Below, piece after piece: positions 34,728-43,481 of a stretch of DNA of 64,000 nucleotides. Position 1 is the first letter of the stretch; each line of letters opens with the position of its first letter. The DNA is taken from positions 4,898,001 to 4,962,000 of the forward strand of contig NZ_CP113116.1 in NCBI RefSeq assembly GCF_026625985.1. The letters are read 5' to 3'. The position numbers and the translations under genes are program-made. This DNA is from Mycobacterium sp. Aquia_213. GTDB lineage: Bacteria > Actinomycetota > Actinomycetes > Mycobacteriales > Mycobacteriaceae. The notes below the pieces were generated by a model. The model saw nothing but the letters and a program-made list of their open reading frames with translations. It did no database searches and had not been told where the DNA came from.

Positions 34728-34949
34728 TTACTTGTACCGGTACACAATGCGGCCCCGGGACAGGTCGTAGGGAGACAGCTCCACCACCACCCGGTCCTCG
34801 GGGAGGATGCGGATGTAGTGCTGCCGCATCTTGCCGCTGATGTGGGCAAGCACCTTGTGACCGTTCTCCAGCTCAATGCGAAACATCGCATTGGGCAGGG
34901 GCTCGACCACCCGGCCCTCGACCTCGATGGCGCCGTCCTTCTTGGCCAT
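34728..34949 (-). CDS. infA: Translation initiation factor IF-1
   Basis: A 73-residue OB-fold protein, essentially the universal bacterial sequence ([20 protein letters not shown] to [13 protein letters not shown]). It is the first gene of the leftward alpha operon here (infA-rpmJ-rpsM-rpsK-rpsD-rpoA-rplQ-truA). The operon promoter should lie at 34950-35190. Confidence 0.98.
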
Positions 34950-35206
34950 AACTTCTCGTCAAATCCTCGTCGTTTAGTTTCGTTTCATCTGCGCCAATAA
35001 AGGCACAGCATTCACACCGACTTTGAAACGTGAGCCGGTGACAGGAAATTCCTAGGGAACGGACACACAAGAAAGCCGGCGCGCAATGTCGCACCGTCGG
35101 TCCATGGTACCCGCTTGGGCGGCGTGGCCAAAATCCGCGATCACAGCGCTCGCGGGCGCCACCTCGCCCCACCACACCAGGCCTGACAAGCGCATACTTG
35201 ACTCCG

Positions 35207-36880
35207 ATGACACGTCCCATTGATAGCGCCGAGCAGTCACGCAAGCCGGTGATATTGACCGTCGACGACGATCCCTCGGTATCCCGCGCTGTGGCCCGGG
35301 ACCTCCGGCGCAAATACGGCGAGGCTCACCGCATCGTGCGCGCGGAATCGGGACCCGAGGCGCTGGACACCCTCAAGCAGCTCAAGCTGCGCGGCGAAAC
35401 GGTCGCGGCGATCGTCGCCGACTACCGGATGCCGCAGATGACGGGCATCGAGTTCCTCGAGCAGGCGATGGATCTGTACCCGGCGGCGCGACGAATTCTG
35501 TTGACCGCCTACGCCGACACCCACGCCGCGATCGACGCGATCAACGTCGTCGACCTCGACCACTACCTGCTCAAGCCGTGGGATCCGCCGGAGGAAAAGC
35601 TCTACCCCGTCATCGACGCGCTGCTGGAAGCCTGGCGCGCGGTGCCGGAGCACGCCATTCCGCACACCAAGGTGATCGGCCACCGCTGGTCGGCACGGTC
35701 CTGGGAGGTGCGCGACTTCCTGGCCCGCAACGGGCTGCACTACAACTGGTTCATGGCCGACGAACCCGTCGGCGAACAGCTGCTCAAGGCCGCCGGCGAA
35801 GACGGACTGCGACTGCCGGTCGTCATCACCGAACATGGCGACCCGCTGGTCGAACCCACCGACGCCGAGCTGGCCGACACGCTGGGCCTCTCGACCCAGC
35901 TGTCGCAGGAGTTCTACGACTTGATCGTGATCGGCGGCGGACCGGCGGGGCTGGCCGCCGCCGTCTACGGCGCCTCCGAGGGGCTGCGCACGGTGCTGAT
36001 CGAAAGCACCGCGACCGGCGGCCAGGCCGGCCAGAGCTCGCGCATCGAGAACTACCTGGGCTTCCCGGACGGAGTGTCGGGCGGTCAGCTGGCCCAGCGC
36101 GCGCGCCTGCAAGCCGAGAAATTCGGCGCAGAACTCATCACCGCCCGAACTGCCACCGCCCTGGAGATCAACGGGCCCAAGCGGACCGTGCGGTTCGCCG
36201 ACGGCGGTTTCGTCGACGCGCACGCGGTCATCCTGGCCACCGGTGTCTCCTACCGGCAGCTGGACGCGACCGGGTGCACGGAGCTGACCGGTCGCGGCGT
36301 CTACTACGGCGCTACGACGTTCGCCTCCGACTGCGCAGACGAAGAGATCTACGTGATCGGCGGGGCCAACTCGGCCGGCCAGGCCGCGATGTTCCTGTCC
36401 CGCGAGGCCAAATCGGTGACCATCCTGGTGCGCGCCCCGTCGCTGGAGGCGTCGATGTCGTACTACCTGATCCAGCAGATCGAGGCGAACCCCAAGATCA
36501 CCGTCCGCACCTGCACGGAAGTCGAGTGCGCCACCGGAACCGACCACCTCGAAAAGCTGACCCTGCTCAACAACCGGACCGGCGTCAGCGAGGACGTCAC
36601 CTGTGCCCGGATGTTCATCTTCATCGGGGCCGCCCCGCGGACCGACTGGCTGGACGGGGTGCTGGCCCGCGACGACCACGGCTTCATCCTCACCGGCCCG
36701 GACCTGCGCAACGTGTGCGGCTGGACCCTGGACCGCCCGCCGCATCACCTGGAAACCAGCGTGCCGGGCGTGTTCGCCACCGGCGACGTCCGCTCCACGT
36801 CCGCCAAACGGGTCGCGGCCGCAGTCGGTGAGGGGTCGATGGCCGTGATGCTGGTCCACCGCTACCTGGCCGAGTCATAG
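35207..36880 (+). CDS. Fused response regulator / thioredoxin-reductase-like flavoprotein
   Basis: A 557-residue three-part protein. Residues 13-145 are a receiver domain with D72 as phospho-acceptor, acidic pocket D20-D22 and the LLKPW lysine. Residues about 153-225 look like a thioredoxin/glutaredoxin fold, but the CxxC position reads WSARSW. Residues about 236-557 are a thioredoxin-reductase-like flavoprotein with FAD motif GGGPAG (243-248) and NAD(P)-type GGANSAG (385-391). The usual CATC disulfide is replaced by GATT (368-371). It cannot therefore act as a standard disulfide reductase. It is followed 14 bases later by a histidine kinase, probably its partner. Confidence 0.88.
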   Translation: MTRPIDSAEQSRKPVILTVDDDPSVSRAVARDLRRKYGEAHRIVRAESGPEALDTLKQLKLRGETVAAIVADYRMPQMTGIEFLEQAMDLYPAARRILLTAYADTHAAIDAINVVDLDHYLLKPWDPPEEKLYPVIDALLEAWRAVPEHAIPHTKVIGHRWSARSWEVRDFLARNGLHYNWFMADEPVGEQLLKAAGEDGLRLPVVITEHGDPLVEPTDAELADTLGLSTQLSQEFYDLIVIGGGPAGLAAAVYGASEGLRTVLIESTATGGQAGQSSRIENYLGFPDGVSGGQLAQRARLQAEKFGAELITARTATALEINGPKRTVRFADGGFVDAHAVILATGVSYRQLDATGCTELTGRGVYYGATTFASDCADEEIYVIGGANSAGQAAMFLSREAKSVTILVRAPSLEASMSYYLIQQIEANPKITVRTCTEVECATGTDHLEKLTLLNNRTGVSEDVTCARMFIFIGAAPRTDWLDGVLARDDHGFILTGPDLRNVCGWTLDRPPHHLETSVPGVFATGDVRSTSAKRVAAAVGEGSMAVMLVHRYLAES

Positions 36881-36894
36881 AAGGGTCGCACGTC

Positions 36895-38409
36895 ATGACC
36901 GCCAATACGCCGTGTGAACCCGACGAGCTGCGCAGCCTGTTCCTGTTCGAGGCCCTGACCGACGAACAACTCGCGGTGCTGTGCACCAACGGGTGCATCG
37001 AGAACTACCAGCCGGGGCCGATCTGCGTCGAGGGCGAACCGGCGACCTGCTTCTACGTGCTGATCGAGGGCGAGCTGATGATGTCCAAGCTCTCCGGCGG
37101 TCAGGACATCGAAACCGTCCGCACCTCGCAACGCGGCGTCTATGCCGGGGCGTGGCGGGCGTTCACCGGCGGGAAGCAGAAGAGCTACGACGCCTCGGTC
37201 CACGTGACCAAGCCGTCGCGCTTCTTCGTGATGGACGCGCCCGTCTTCGCCCAGTTCATGCGCGACCAGTTCCCGATGGCGGTCCACCTGCTCGACGGGA
37301 TCGCGGTGGGCACCGACCGGACCCGCCGGATCATCGACAACCGGGAGAAGCTGCTGGCGCTGGGGCGGCTGTCGGCCGGGCTGACCCATCAGCTCAACAA
37401 TCCGGCCGCCGCGATCTCGCGGGCCGCGTCGGATCTGCGCGAACGAGTGGCCAACATGCGGCACAAGCTGGCGATGCTCGCCGACGGCACCGTCACGCCC
37501 GAGGCGTTGAGCGCGTTGGTGCGGTTGCAGGAGCGGGTCGCCGAGCAAGTCGCGAAGTCGGCGTCGCAGCACCTGAGCGCACTCGAGACCGCCGACCGCG
37601 AGGACGCCGTCTGCGACTGGCTGGAAGACCACGGCATCGACGGCGGGTGGGACATCGCGCCGACGTTCATCGAGGGCGGCATCGACACCGATTGGCTCGA
37701 CCGAATCTCCGCGGCCGCCGACGAGCTGGAGACGGCCTCGTTGGAGCAGGCGATCCGATGGCTCAACTACACCATCGAAAGCGAACTGCTGATGAACCAG
37801 ATTCTGGAAGCCAGCAAACGGATCTCGGCACTGGTCGCCGATGCCAAGCAGTATTCGCAAATGGATCGGGCCCCGTTCCAGGTGGCCAACGTGCACGACC
37901 TGCTGTACAGCACGCTGGTGATGTTCGCCGACCGATTGACGAAGGACGGCAGCAAGGACGCCAAAGCGATCACCGTGGTCAAGGACTTCGACAAATCGCT
38001 TCCCGAAATCCCTTGCTATCCAGCCGATCTCAACCAGGTGTGGACCAACATCATCGACAACGCGCTCGCCGCGATGCGCGATACGGGCGGCACGCTGACC
38101 GTGCGCACCTGCCGCTTCGGCGACAACATGGCCCGCGTCGAGATCTGTGACACCGGGCCGGGAGTCCCCGCCGACATCCGCGAGCACATCTTCGAGCCGT
38201 TCTTCACCACCAAACCGTTCGGCGAAGGCACCGGCCTCGGGCTGGACCTCGCGTTCAACATCGTCGTCAAGAAACATCGCGGGGATCTGCGGGTGGAATC
38301 GGTGCCCGGCGATACCCGGTTCATCGTGTTGCTGCCGCTTCAGATGCAGCCCGTCGCCGACGTCGCCGTCATCGATGACGACGACGTGGATGACGACGAC
38401 TCGCAATAG
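36895..38409 (+). CDS. Histidine kinase with N-terminal cyclic-nucleotide-binding-type domain
   Basis: A 504-residue soluble sensor kinase. Residues about 10-130 are a cNMP/CRP-like beta-roll (GPICVEGEPATCFYVLIEGELMMSK). The phospho-acceptor His165 is in SAGLTHQLNNPAAAI, the N-box is NQVWTNIIDNALAAM, the G1 box DTGPGVP and the G2 box GTGLGLDLAFNIV. A poly-Asp tail closes the protein. There are no membrane segments. It is co-transcribed with the receiver-flavoprotein, so the two probably form a two-component pair responding to cAMP or a redox signal. Confidence 0.9.
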   Translation: MTANTPCEPDELRSLFLFEALTDEQLAVLCTNGCIENYQPGPICVEGEPATCFYVLIEGELMMSKLSGGQDIETVRTSQRGVYAGAWRAFTGGKQKSYDASVHVTKPSRFFVMDAPVFAQFMRDQFPMAVHLLDGIAVGTDRTRRIIDNREKLLALGRLSAGLTHQLNNPAAAISRAASDLRERVANMRHKLAMLADGTVTPEALSALVRLQERVAEQVAKSASQHLSALETADREDAVCDWLEDHGIDGGWDIAPTFIEGGIDTDWLDRISAAADELETASLEQAIRWLNYTIESELLMNQILEASKRISALVADAKQYSQMDRAPFQVANVHDLLYSTLVMFADRLTKDGSKDAKAITVVKDFDKSLPEIPCYPADLNQVWTNIIDNALAAMRDTGGTLTVRTCRFGDNMARVEICDTGPGVPADIREHIFEPFFTTKPFGEGTGLGLDLAFNIVVKKHRGDLRVESVPGDTRFIVLLPLQMQPVADVAVIDDDDVDDDDSQ

Positions 38410-38448
38410 CGCGGAATAGCGTCACCGCGGGCCGGGTTTAAAGACGGC

Positions 38449-39300
38449 ATGACCGACGCAGCTGCAAGCAAACCCAATCTTGGCCGGTTCGGAGTGTTCG
38501 GACGGGGCGTAACGCCCCAACAAGCCCAAGAAATCGAGTCCCTGGGCTACGGGGCCGTCTGGGTGGGTGGTTCCCCACCCGCCGAGCTGGAGTGGGTGGA
38601 GCCCATCCTGGAAGCGACGACCACGTTGCAGGTGGCCACCGGAATCGTGAACATTTGGACCGCGCCCGCCAACGAGGTGGCCGAGTCGTTCCACCGGATC
38701 GACAAGGCCTACCCGAGTCGCTTCCTGCTCGGGATCGGCGTCGGCCACCGCGAGATGATCAGCGATTACCGCAAGCCCTACGACGCGTTGGTCGAGTACC
38801 TCGACTCGCTCGACGAGTACGGCGTGCCCGCCGATCGCCGGGTGGTGGCGGCACTGGGCCCGCGGGTCCTGGGACTCTCGGCGCAACGCAGCGCCGGCGC
38901 GCACCCGTACCTGAGCACCCCGGAGCACACCGCGCACGCACGCGAGTTGATCGGCCCGTCGGCGTTCTTGGCGCCCGAGCACAAGGTGGTGTTGACCACC
39001 GACGCCGACCAGGCTCGGGCGGTCGGACGCCAGGCGCTGGACATGTACTTCAACCTGGTCAACTACCGCAACAACTGGAAGCGGTCGGGCTTTGCCGACG
39101 ACGAGGTCGTCCGGCCGGGTAGCGACCGTCTGGTCGACGCGGTGGTGGCCTATGGCACTGTGGACCAGATCGCCGCTCGGCTGAACGAGCACCTCGCCGC
39201 GGGGGCCGACCACGTGCCCGTGCAGGTCCTCACCCCAGATGAAAACCTGGTCTCGGCGCTGGCTGAACTGGCGGGGCCGCTCGGACTGAACCGCTCGTAA
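38449..39300 (+). CDS. LLM-class F420-dependent oxidoreductase (tandem copy 1)
   Basis: A 283-residue luciferase-like enzyme. It has AKPNLGRFGVFGRG-type start, FLLGIGVGHREMISDYRKPYDALVEYLDSLDEYGVP and ALGPRVLGLSAQRSAGAHPYLSTPEHT, a subfamily pattern found in Rv3463. It should use coenzyme F420 to reduce or oxidise an unknown small molecule. The next gene is a clear paralogue and starts 22 bases later. Confidence 0.85.
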   Translation: MTDAAASKPNLGRFGVFGRGVTPQQAQEIESLGYGAVWVGGSPPAELEWVEPILEATTTLQVATGIVNIWTAPANEVAESFHRIDKAYPSRFLLGIGVGHREMISDYRKPYDALVEYLDSLDEYGVPADRRVVAALGPRVLGLSAQRSAGAHPYLSTPEHTAHARELIGPSAFLAPEHKVVLTTDADQARAVGRQALDMYFNLVNYRNNWKRSGFADDEVVRPGSDRLVDAVVAYGTVDQIAARLNEHLAAGADHVPVQVLTPDENLVSALAELAGPLGLNRS

Positions 39301-39322
39301 CCAACCCCGGAGGGAAACCTCG

Positions 39323-40189
39323 ATGACCGACGCAGTATCGCTGAAGCCCGAGCTCGGCCGTTACGGCGCCTGGCTGCCCACCCGTTCCATCACACCGGAA
39401 CTGGCCGCCAAGATCGAGGCCCTGGGGTATCCGGCCGCCTGGATCGGCGGATCACCGGACGCCGATCTGGCCTGGGTGGAACCGGCTTTGGCGCAGACCA
39501 GCTCGCTGCAGCTGGCCACCGGGATCGTCAACATCTGGACGGCGGCGGCCACACCCGTCGCCGAGTCCTTCAAGCGCATCGAAAGTGCTTACCCTGGAAG
39601 GTTTTTGCTCGGTATCGGAGTGGGCCACCCCGAGCACACCCAGGAGTACGTCAAGCCCTACGCCGCACTGGTCGGCTACCTGGACGCCCTCGACGAGGCG
39701 CTGGTGCCAACCAGCCGGCGGGTGCTCGCGGCGCTCGGTCCCAAGGTGTTGGCGCTGTCCGCGGAACGCAGCGCCGGCGCGCACCCGTACCTGACCACAC
39801 CGGAGCACACGGCCAAGGCGCGCGAACAGCTCGGCAATTCGGTGTTCTTGGCCCCGGAGCACAAGGTGGTGCTGACCACCGATCGCGAGAAAGCGCGCGA
39901 CGCCGGCCGTCAGCTCGTCCAGCACTACCTGGGGCTGAGCAACTATGTGAACAACTGGCTGCGGCTGGGGTTCACCGAGGACGACGTGCGCGCACCCGGC
40001 AGCGACCGGCTGATCGACGCGGTGGTGGCTTACGGGACCCCGGAGGCCATCGTGAAGCGCCTCAACGAGCACCTGGACGCGGGCGCCGACCACGTGGGCA
40101 TCCAGGTGCTGGGCGGCTATAACGAAGAGACGCTGCTGCCCTCGCTGAGCGAACTGGCCGAGCCGCTTGGGCTAACCCCCGCAAGCTGA
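39323..40189 (+). CDS. LLM-class F420-dependent oxidoreductase (tandem copy 2)
   Basis: A 288-residue paralogue of the preceding gene, with the same blocks (FLLGIGVGHPEHTQEYVKPYAALVGYLDALDEALVP; ALGPKVLALSAERSAGAHPYLTTPEHT). A GGAGGG ribosome site precedes the ATG. In M. tuberculosis I recall one gene (Rv3463) at this place upstream of rmlB. Divergence between the two copies suggests different substrates. Confidence 0.85.
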   Translation: MTDAVSLKPELGRYGAWLPTRSITPELAAKIEALGYPAAWIGGSPDADLAWVEPALAQTSSLQLATGIVNIWTAAATPVAESFKRIESAYPGRFLLGIGVGHPEHTQEYVKPYAALVGYLDALDEALVPTSRRVLAALGPKVLALSAERSAGAHPYLTTPEHTAKAREQLGNSVFLAPEHKVVLTTDREKARDAGRQLVQHYLGLSNYVNNWLRLGFTEDDVRAPGSDRLIDAVVAYGTPEAIVKRLNEHLDAGADHVGIQVLGGYNEETLLPSLSELAEPLGLTPAS

Positions 40190-40203
40190 CCGCGACCCTC
40201 GGT

Positions 40204-40209
40204 TAGGGT
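40204..40209 (+). promoter_or_regulatory. -10 box (TAGGGT), probable leaderless promoter of rmlB
   Basis: TAGGGT fits TANNNT and ends 6 bases before the rmlB ATG (40216), the same geometry as the cutinase genes. No Shine-Dalgarno sequence lies between. Confidence 0.5.
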
Positions 40210-40215
40210 TTTAGC

Positions 40216-41211
40216 ATGCGGCTGCTGGTCACCGGTGGCGCCGGTTTCATCGGCGCGAATTTCGTGCACAGTACGGTGCGCGAGCGTCCCGACGTTTCAG
40301 TGACGGTGCTCGACGCCCTGACGTACGCCGGGCGGCGTGAGTCGCTGGCCGACGTCGAGGACGCCGTGAAGCTGGTCGAGGGTGACATCTGTGATGCCGC
40401 GCTGGTTTCCCAGCTGACCGCCGAGGCCGACGCGGTGGTGCACTTCGCCGCCGAAAGCCACGTCGATAACGCTCTGGACAACCCCGAGCCGTTTCTGCAC
40501 ACCAACGTGGTTGGGACGTACACGATCCTGGAAGCGGTACGGCGCCACGGGATAAGGCTGCACCACATCTCGACCGACGAGGTCTACGGCGATCTGGAAC
40601 TCGACGACCCGCAGCGGTTCACCGAGTCGACGCCCTACAACCCGTCGAGCCCCTACTCGGCGACCAAGGCCGCCGCCGACATGCTGGTCCGGGCCTGGGT
40701 GCGCTCGTACGGGGTGCGCGCGACGCTGTCCAACTGCTCCAACAACTACGGGCCTTACCAGCACATCGAGAAATTCATCCCGCGCCAGATCACCAATGTG
40801 CTGACCGGCCGAAGGTGCAAGCTGTACGGCGCCGGGGCCAACGTCCGCGACTGGATCCACGTCGACGACCACAACAGCGCGGTCTGGCAAATTCTGGACA
40901 AGGGCCAGATCGGGGCGACCTACCTGATCTCCGCCGAGGGTGAGCGCGACAACCTGACCGTGCTGCGCACGTTGCTTTCAATGATGGGTGTCGAGCCCGA
41001 CGACTTCGACCACGTCACCGACCGCGTCGGCCACGACCTGCGCTACGCCATCGATCCGTCCCTGCTGTATGACGAATTGCACTGGGCGCCAAAGCATACC
41101 GACTTCGAAGAGGGATTGCGCGAAACCATTGACTGGTATCGGGCCAACGAATCCTGGTGGCGTCCGCTCAAAGACGCATCGGAAGCCCGCTACAAAGAAC
41201 GGGGTCAGTGA
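40216..41211 (+). CDS. rmlB: dTDP-glucose 4,6-dehydratase
   Basis: Second step of dTDP-L-rhamnose synthesis, which supplies the rhamnose linker between peptidoglycan and arabinogalactan. At 331 residues it has the family length. The Rossmann motif GGAGFIG is near 7-13, the catalytic YSATK is present and the Thr-Asp-Glu triad (HHISTDEVYGDL) is intact. It is followed one base later by rmlC, so the two are coupled. Confidence 0.97.
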   Translation: MRLLVTGGAGFIGANFVHSTVRERPDVSVTVLDALTYAGRRESLADVEDAVKLVEGDICDAALVSQLTAEADAVVHFAAESHVDNALDNPEPFLHTNVVGTYTILEAVRRHGIRLHHISTDEVYGDLELDDPQRFTESTPYNPSSPYSATKAAADMLVRAWVRSYGVRATLSNCSNNYGPYQHIEKFIPRQITNVLTGRRCKLYGAGANVRDWIHVDDHNSAVWQILDKGQIGATYLISAEGERDNLTVLRTLLSMMGVEPDDFDHVTDRVGHDLRYAIDPSLLYDELHWAPKHTDFEEGLRETIDWYRANESWWRPLKDASEARYKERGQ

Positions 41212-41212
41212 G

Positions 41213-41824
41213 ATGGAAGTTCGCGAACTCAAAGTCCCCGGCGCCTGGGAGATCACTCCGAAAATTCACGGCGATTCCCGCGGCATGTTCTTCGAATGGC
41301 TCACCGACCACGGCTTCCGGGATTTCGCCGGCCATGGGTTGGATGTGCAGCAGGCCAATTGCTCGGTGTCGGCGGCCGGCGTGCTGCGGGGGCTGCACTT
41401 CGCCCAGCTCCCGCCCAGCCAGGCCAAATACGTGACCTGCGTGCGCGGCGCGGTGTTCGACGTCGTGGTCGACATTCGGATCGGCTCACCGACGTTTGGC
41501 CAGTGGGACTCGGTGCTGCTCGACGACAAGGATCGCCGGACGATCTACATCTCCGAAGGCCTCGGGCACGGTTTCCTTGCGCTGCAAGATAATTCAACGG
41601 TGATGTACTTGTGCTCGGCGGAATACAGCCCGCAGCGCGAGCACACCATCTGCGCCACCGACCCGGCCCTGGGTATCGACTGGCCGTTGGTCGATGGCGT
41701 CGCCCCGAGTTTGTCCGACCGTGACGCCGTCGCCCCCAGCTTCGACGAAGCGCGCGCGGCCGGCCTGCTGCCCACCTGGGATGAGGCGCAGAAGTTCGCC
41801 GCGGATCTGCGCAGTGAGGCGTGA
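41213..41824 (+). CDS. rmlC: dTDP-4-dehydrorhamnose 3,5-epimerase
   Basis: Third step of dTDP-rhamnose synthesis. A 203-residue cupin: RGMFFEW, GVLRGLHFAQLPPSQAKYV with the catalytic His, VFDVVVDIRIGSPTFGQW, and Tyr in VMYLCSAEYSP. The ATG at 41213 is one base after the rmlB stop; the longer upstream frame is inside rmlB. Length agrees with the M. tuberculosis enzyme. Confidence 0.96.
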   Translation: MEVRELKVPGAWEITPKIHGDSRGMFFEWLTDHGFRDFAGHGLDVQQANCSVSAAGVLRGLHFAQLPPSQAKYVTCVRGAVFDVVVDIRIGSPTFGQWDSVLLDDKDRRTIYISEGLGHGFLALQDNSTVMYLCSAEYSPQREHTICATDPALGIDWPLVDGVAPSLSDRDAVAPSFDEARAAGLLPTWDEAQKFAADLRSEA

Positions 41825-41965
41825 CTGCGTCCTCGCTACCTGCCCGGGCTACGTCGGGTTGGCATTAAACCGAGGTTTGTCGGAGGTTCATCGACTACCT
41901 TGGGCATTCCGCGCGCAAACTCTGGCCGGCCGCGCGGAGTCGACGACAGATACGGATTTGGACGC

Positions 41966-43099
41966 ATGAAGTTAGCGGAGGTGTTCGACCCTCGATGTAA
42001 CGCATTGAACCTGTTTCGGCTGGGCCTGGCCGCCGAGGTCATGCTGTTTCACTCCTGGCCGATCACGGGCCACATGCCGCCCCACGCGCTGCTGCAGCTC
42101 CTTTTTTCGGTCGGTGTCGACGGGTTCTTTGCGATCTCGGGATTCCTGATCACCGCGAGTTGGCTCCGCGACCCTAAAGTCCGCGACTACCTCACCGCCC
42201 GAGCGCTGCGCATCCTGCCCGGGCTGTACGTCTGCCTGATCATCACCGCGTTCGTGTTCGCCCCGGTCAGCGTGGCGGTGCAGGGTGGTTCGGCCGCGAA
42301 ACTGTTGCAGTCCAGCGCGCCGTACGAATACGTCTTCAAAAACGCGACGCTGATATCGGTGCTTCAGTTCGACGTCGGCGGCACACCGCGCGGGGTTCCA
42401 TCCCCTGGCACCTGGAACGCTTCACTATGGTCCCTGATCTGGGAAGTGCTGTGTTACATCACCATTGCTGTCATCGGCGTAGTCGGCCTCGCCAATCGCC
42501 GATGGATTTCGCCGGCAATCCTGGTGGTCGCAGTGATCGGGGCGGCACTGTTGCCGCCGCTGACCTTCCCGGGGGCATGGACGATCCCCCAGCTCGCCGT
42601 GCGCTCTGCCATCATGTTTTCGGCCGGCGCCATCATGTATCAGTGGCGCGACGTGATTCCCGCTCGGTGGTCGCTCGTCGCGCTGAGCGTCGTCATCGTT
42701 GTCGCAGCCGCCGCCGTGCTGCCCGACTACCGGGTGGCCGCGGCGCTTCCGCTGGCCTATGCCGTGATCGTGTCGGGTTCCCTAATCCGGCACCAGCGCA
42801 CGACATTGCGTACGGATCTGTCCTACGGCGTCTACATCTACGCATTCCCGACCCAGCAGATGCTGGCCGTCTTGGGGGTGACCAACCTACATCCGGTGCT
42901 GTTCTTTGTCATTGCTTTCACCGCGACCCTGCCGCTGGCGGCGATGAGTTGGTTCTGGATAGAAAAGCCTGCGATGGCGCTGAAGTCTCGCCTCAAACGG
43001 AAGTGGGCTGCGCGCGCCGAAGCCGACGGCACGCCCGGGGCCACGGCGGCCGGCGCGATTCCCGAGCAGCCGGCTTCAGATGTTCAGGGCGCGGTGTAG
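41966..43099 (+). CDS. Acyltransferase family membrane protein (tandem copy 1)
   Basis: A 377-residue integral membrane protein of the acyltransferase-3 type, with about ten helices. It begins MKLAEVFDPRCNALNLFRLGLAAEVMLFHSW, and the family features FFAISGFLITASWLRDP and RALRILPGLYVCL are near 45-90. It probably O-acylates a sugar or glycolipid at the membrane. Adjacent rmlBC suggest a rhamnose-containing glycoconjugate as acceptor (inference). The 22-codon upstream extension of the frame is not conserved in the sister gene. Confidence 0.85.
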   Translation: MKLAEVFDPRCNALNLFRLGLAAEVMLFHSWPITGHMPPHALLQLLFSVGVDGFFAISGFLITASWLRDPKVRDYLTARALRILPGLYVCLIITAFVFAPVSVAVQGGSAAKLLQSSAPYEYVFKNATLISVLQFDVGGTPRGVPSPGTWNASLWSLIWEVLCYITIAVIGVVGLANRRWISPAILVVAVIGAALLPPLTFPGAWTIPQLAVRSAIMFSAGAIMYQWRDVIPARWSLVALSVVIVVAAAAVLPDYRVAAALPLAYAVIVSGSLIRHQRTTLRTDLSYGVYIYAFPTQQMLAVLGVTNLHPVLFFVIAFTATLPLAAMSWFWIEKPAMALKSRLKRKWAARAEADGTPGATAAGAIPEQPASDVQGAV

Positions 43100-43102
43100 G
43101 CA

Positions 43103-43365
43103 CCCTTCCGCTGGCCTATGCCGTCGTCGTTTCGGCAATCAAAATTCATAGCTAACGGCGTCTACATTTATCCATTCCCGACTCAGCAGCTGCTGGCAAG
43201 TTGCGGGCTCGCGACGCTGAATCCCGTAGCGTTTGCCGGACTTTCGACGGCGGCCGCCGGCCGCGCAGAGCTGGTTGCTGATCGAAAAGCCCGCGCACTC
43301 GGTCAAATCTCGGCTCAAGCGGAAGTGGTCTGGCTCCGAACTCTGCGAAGCCGGCCAATCCCGAC
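43103..43365 (+). pseudogene. Remnant of a further acyltransferase copy
   Basis: Across this gap, both frames together still spell the C-terminal end of the neighbouring acyltransferases: LPLAYAVVVS, then GVYIYPFPTQQLLASCGLATLNPVAF, then LLIEKPAHSVKSRLKRKWSGSELCEAG. These segments lie in shifted frames, with internal deletions and no start. DNA similarity to the ends of both flanking genes is obvious. The N-terminal three-quarters of the gene is gone. It is a decayed copy left by tandem duplication and deletion. Confidence 0.8.
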
Positions 43366-43481
43366 ACTACCGCGTTGCAATCGGTGTTGCCAGAACCAGT
43401 TTCGCTATGCGAAGAGGGGGCGAATGCGCTTAGATGCAAAGACGGGATAACCCCGGGAGCGGGGGCCACTGGTAACAGCGT

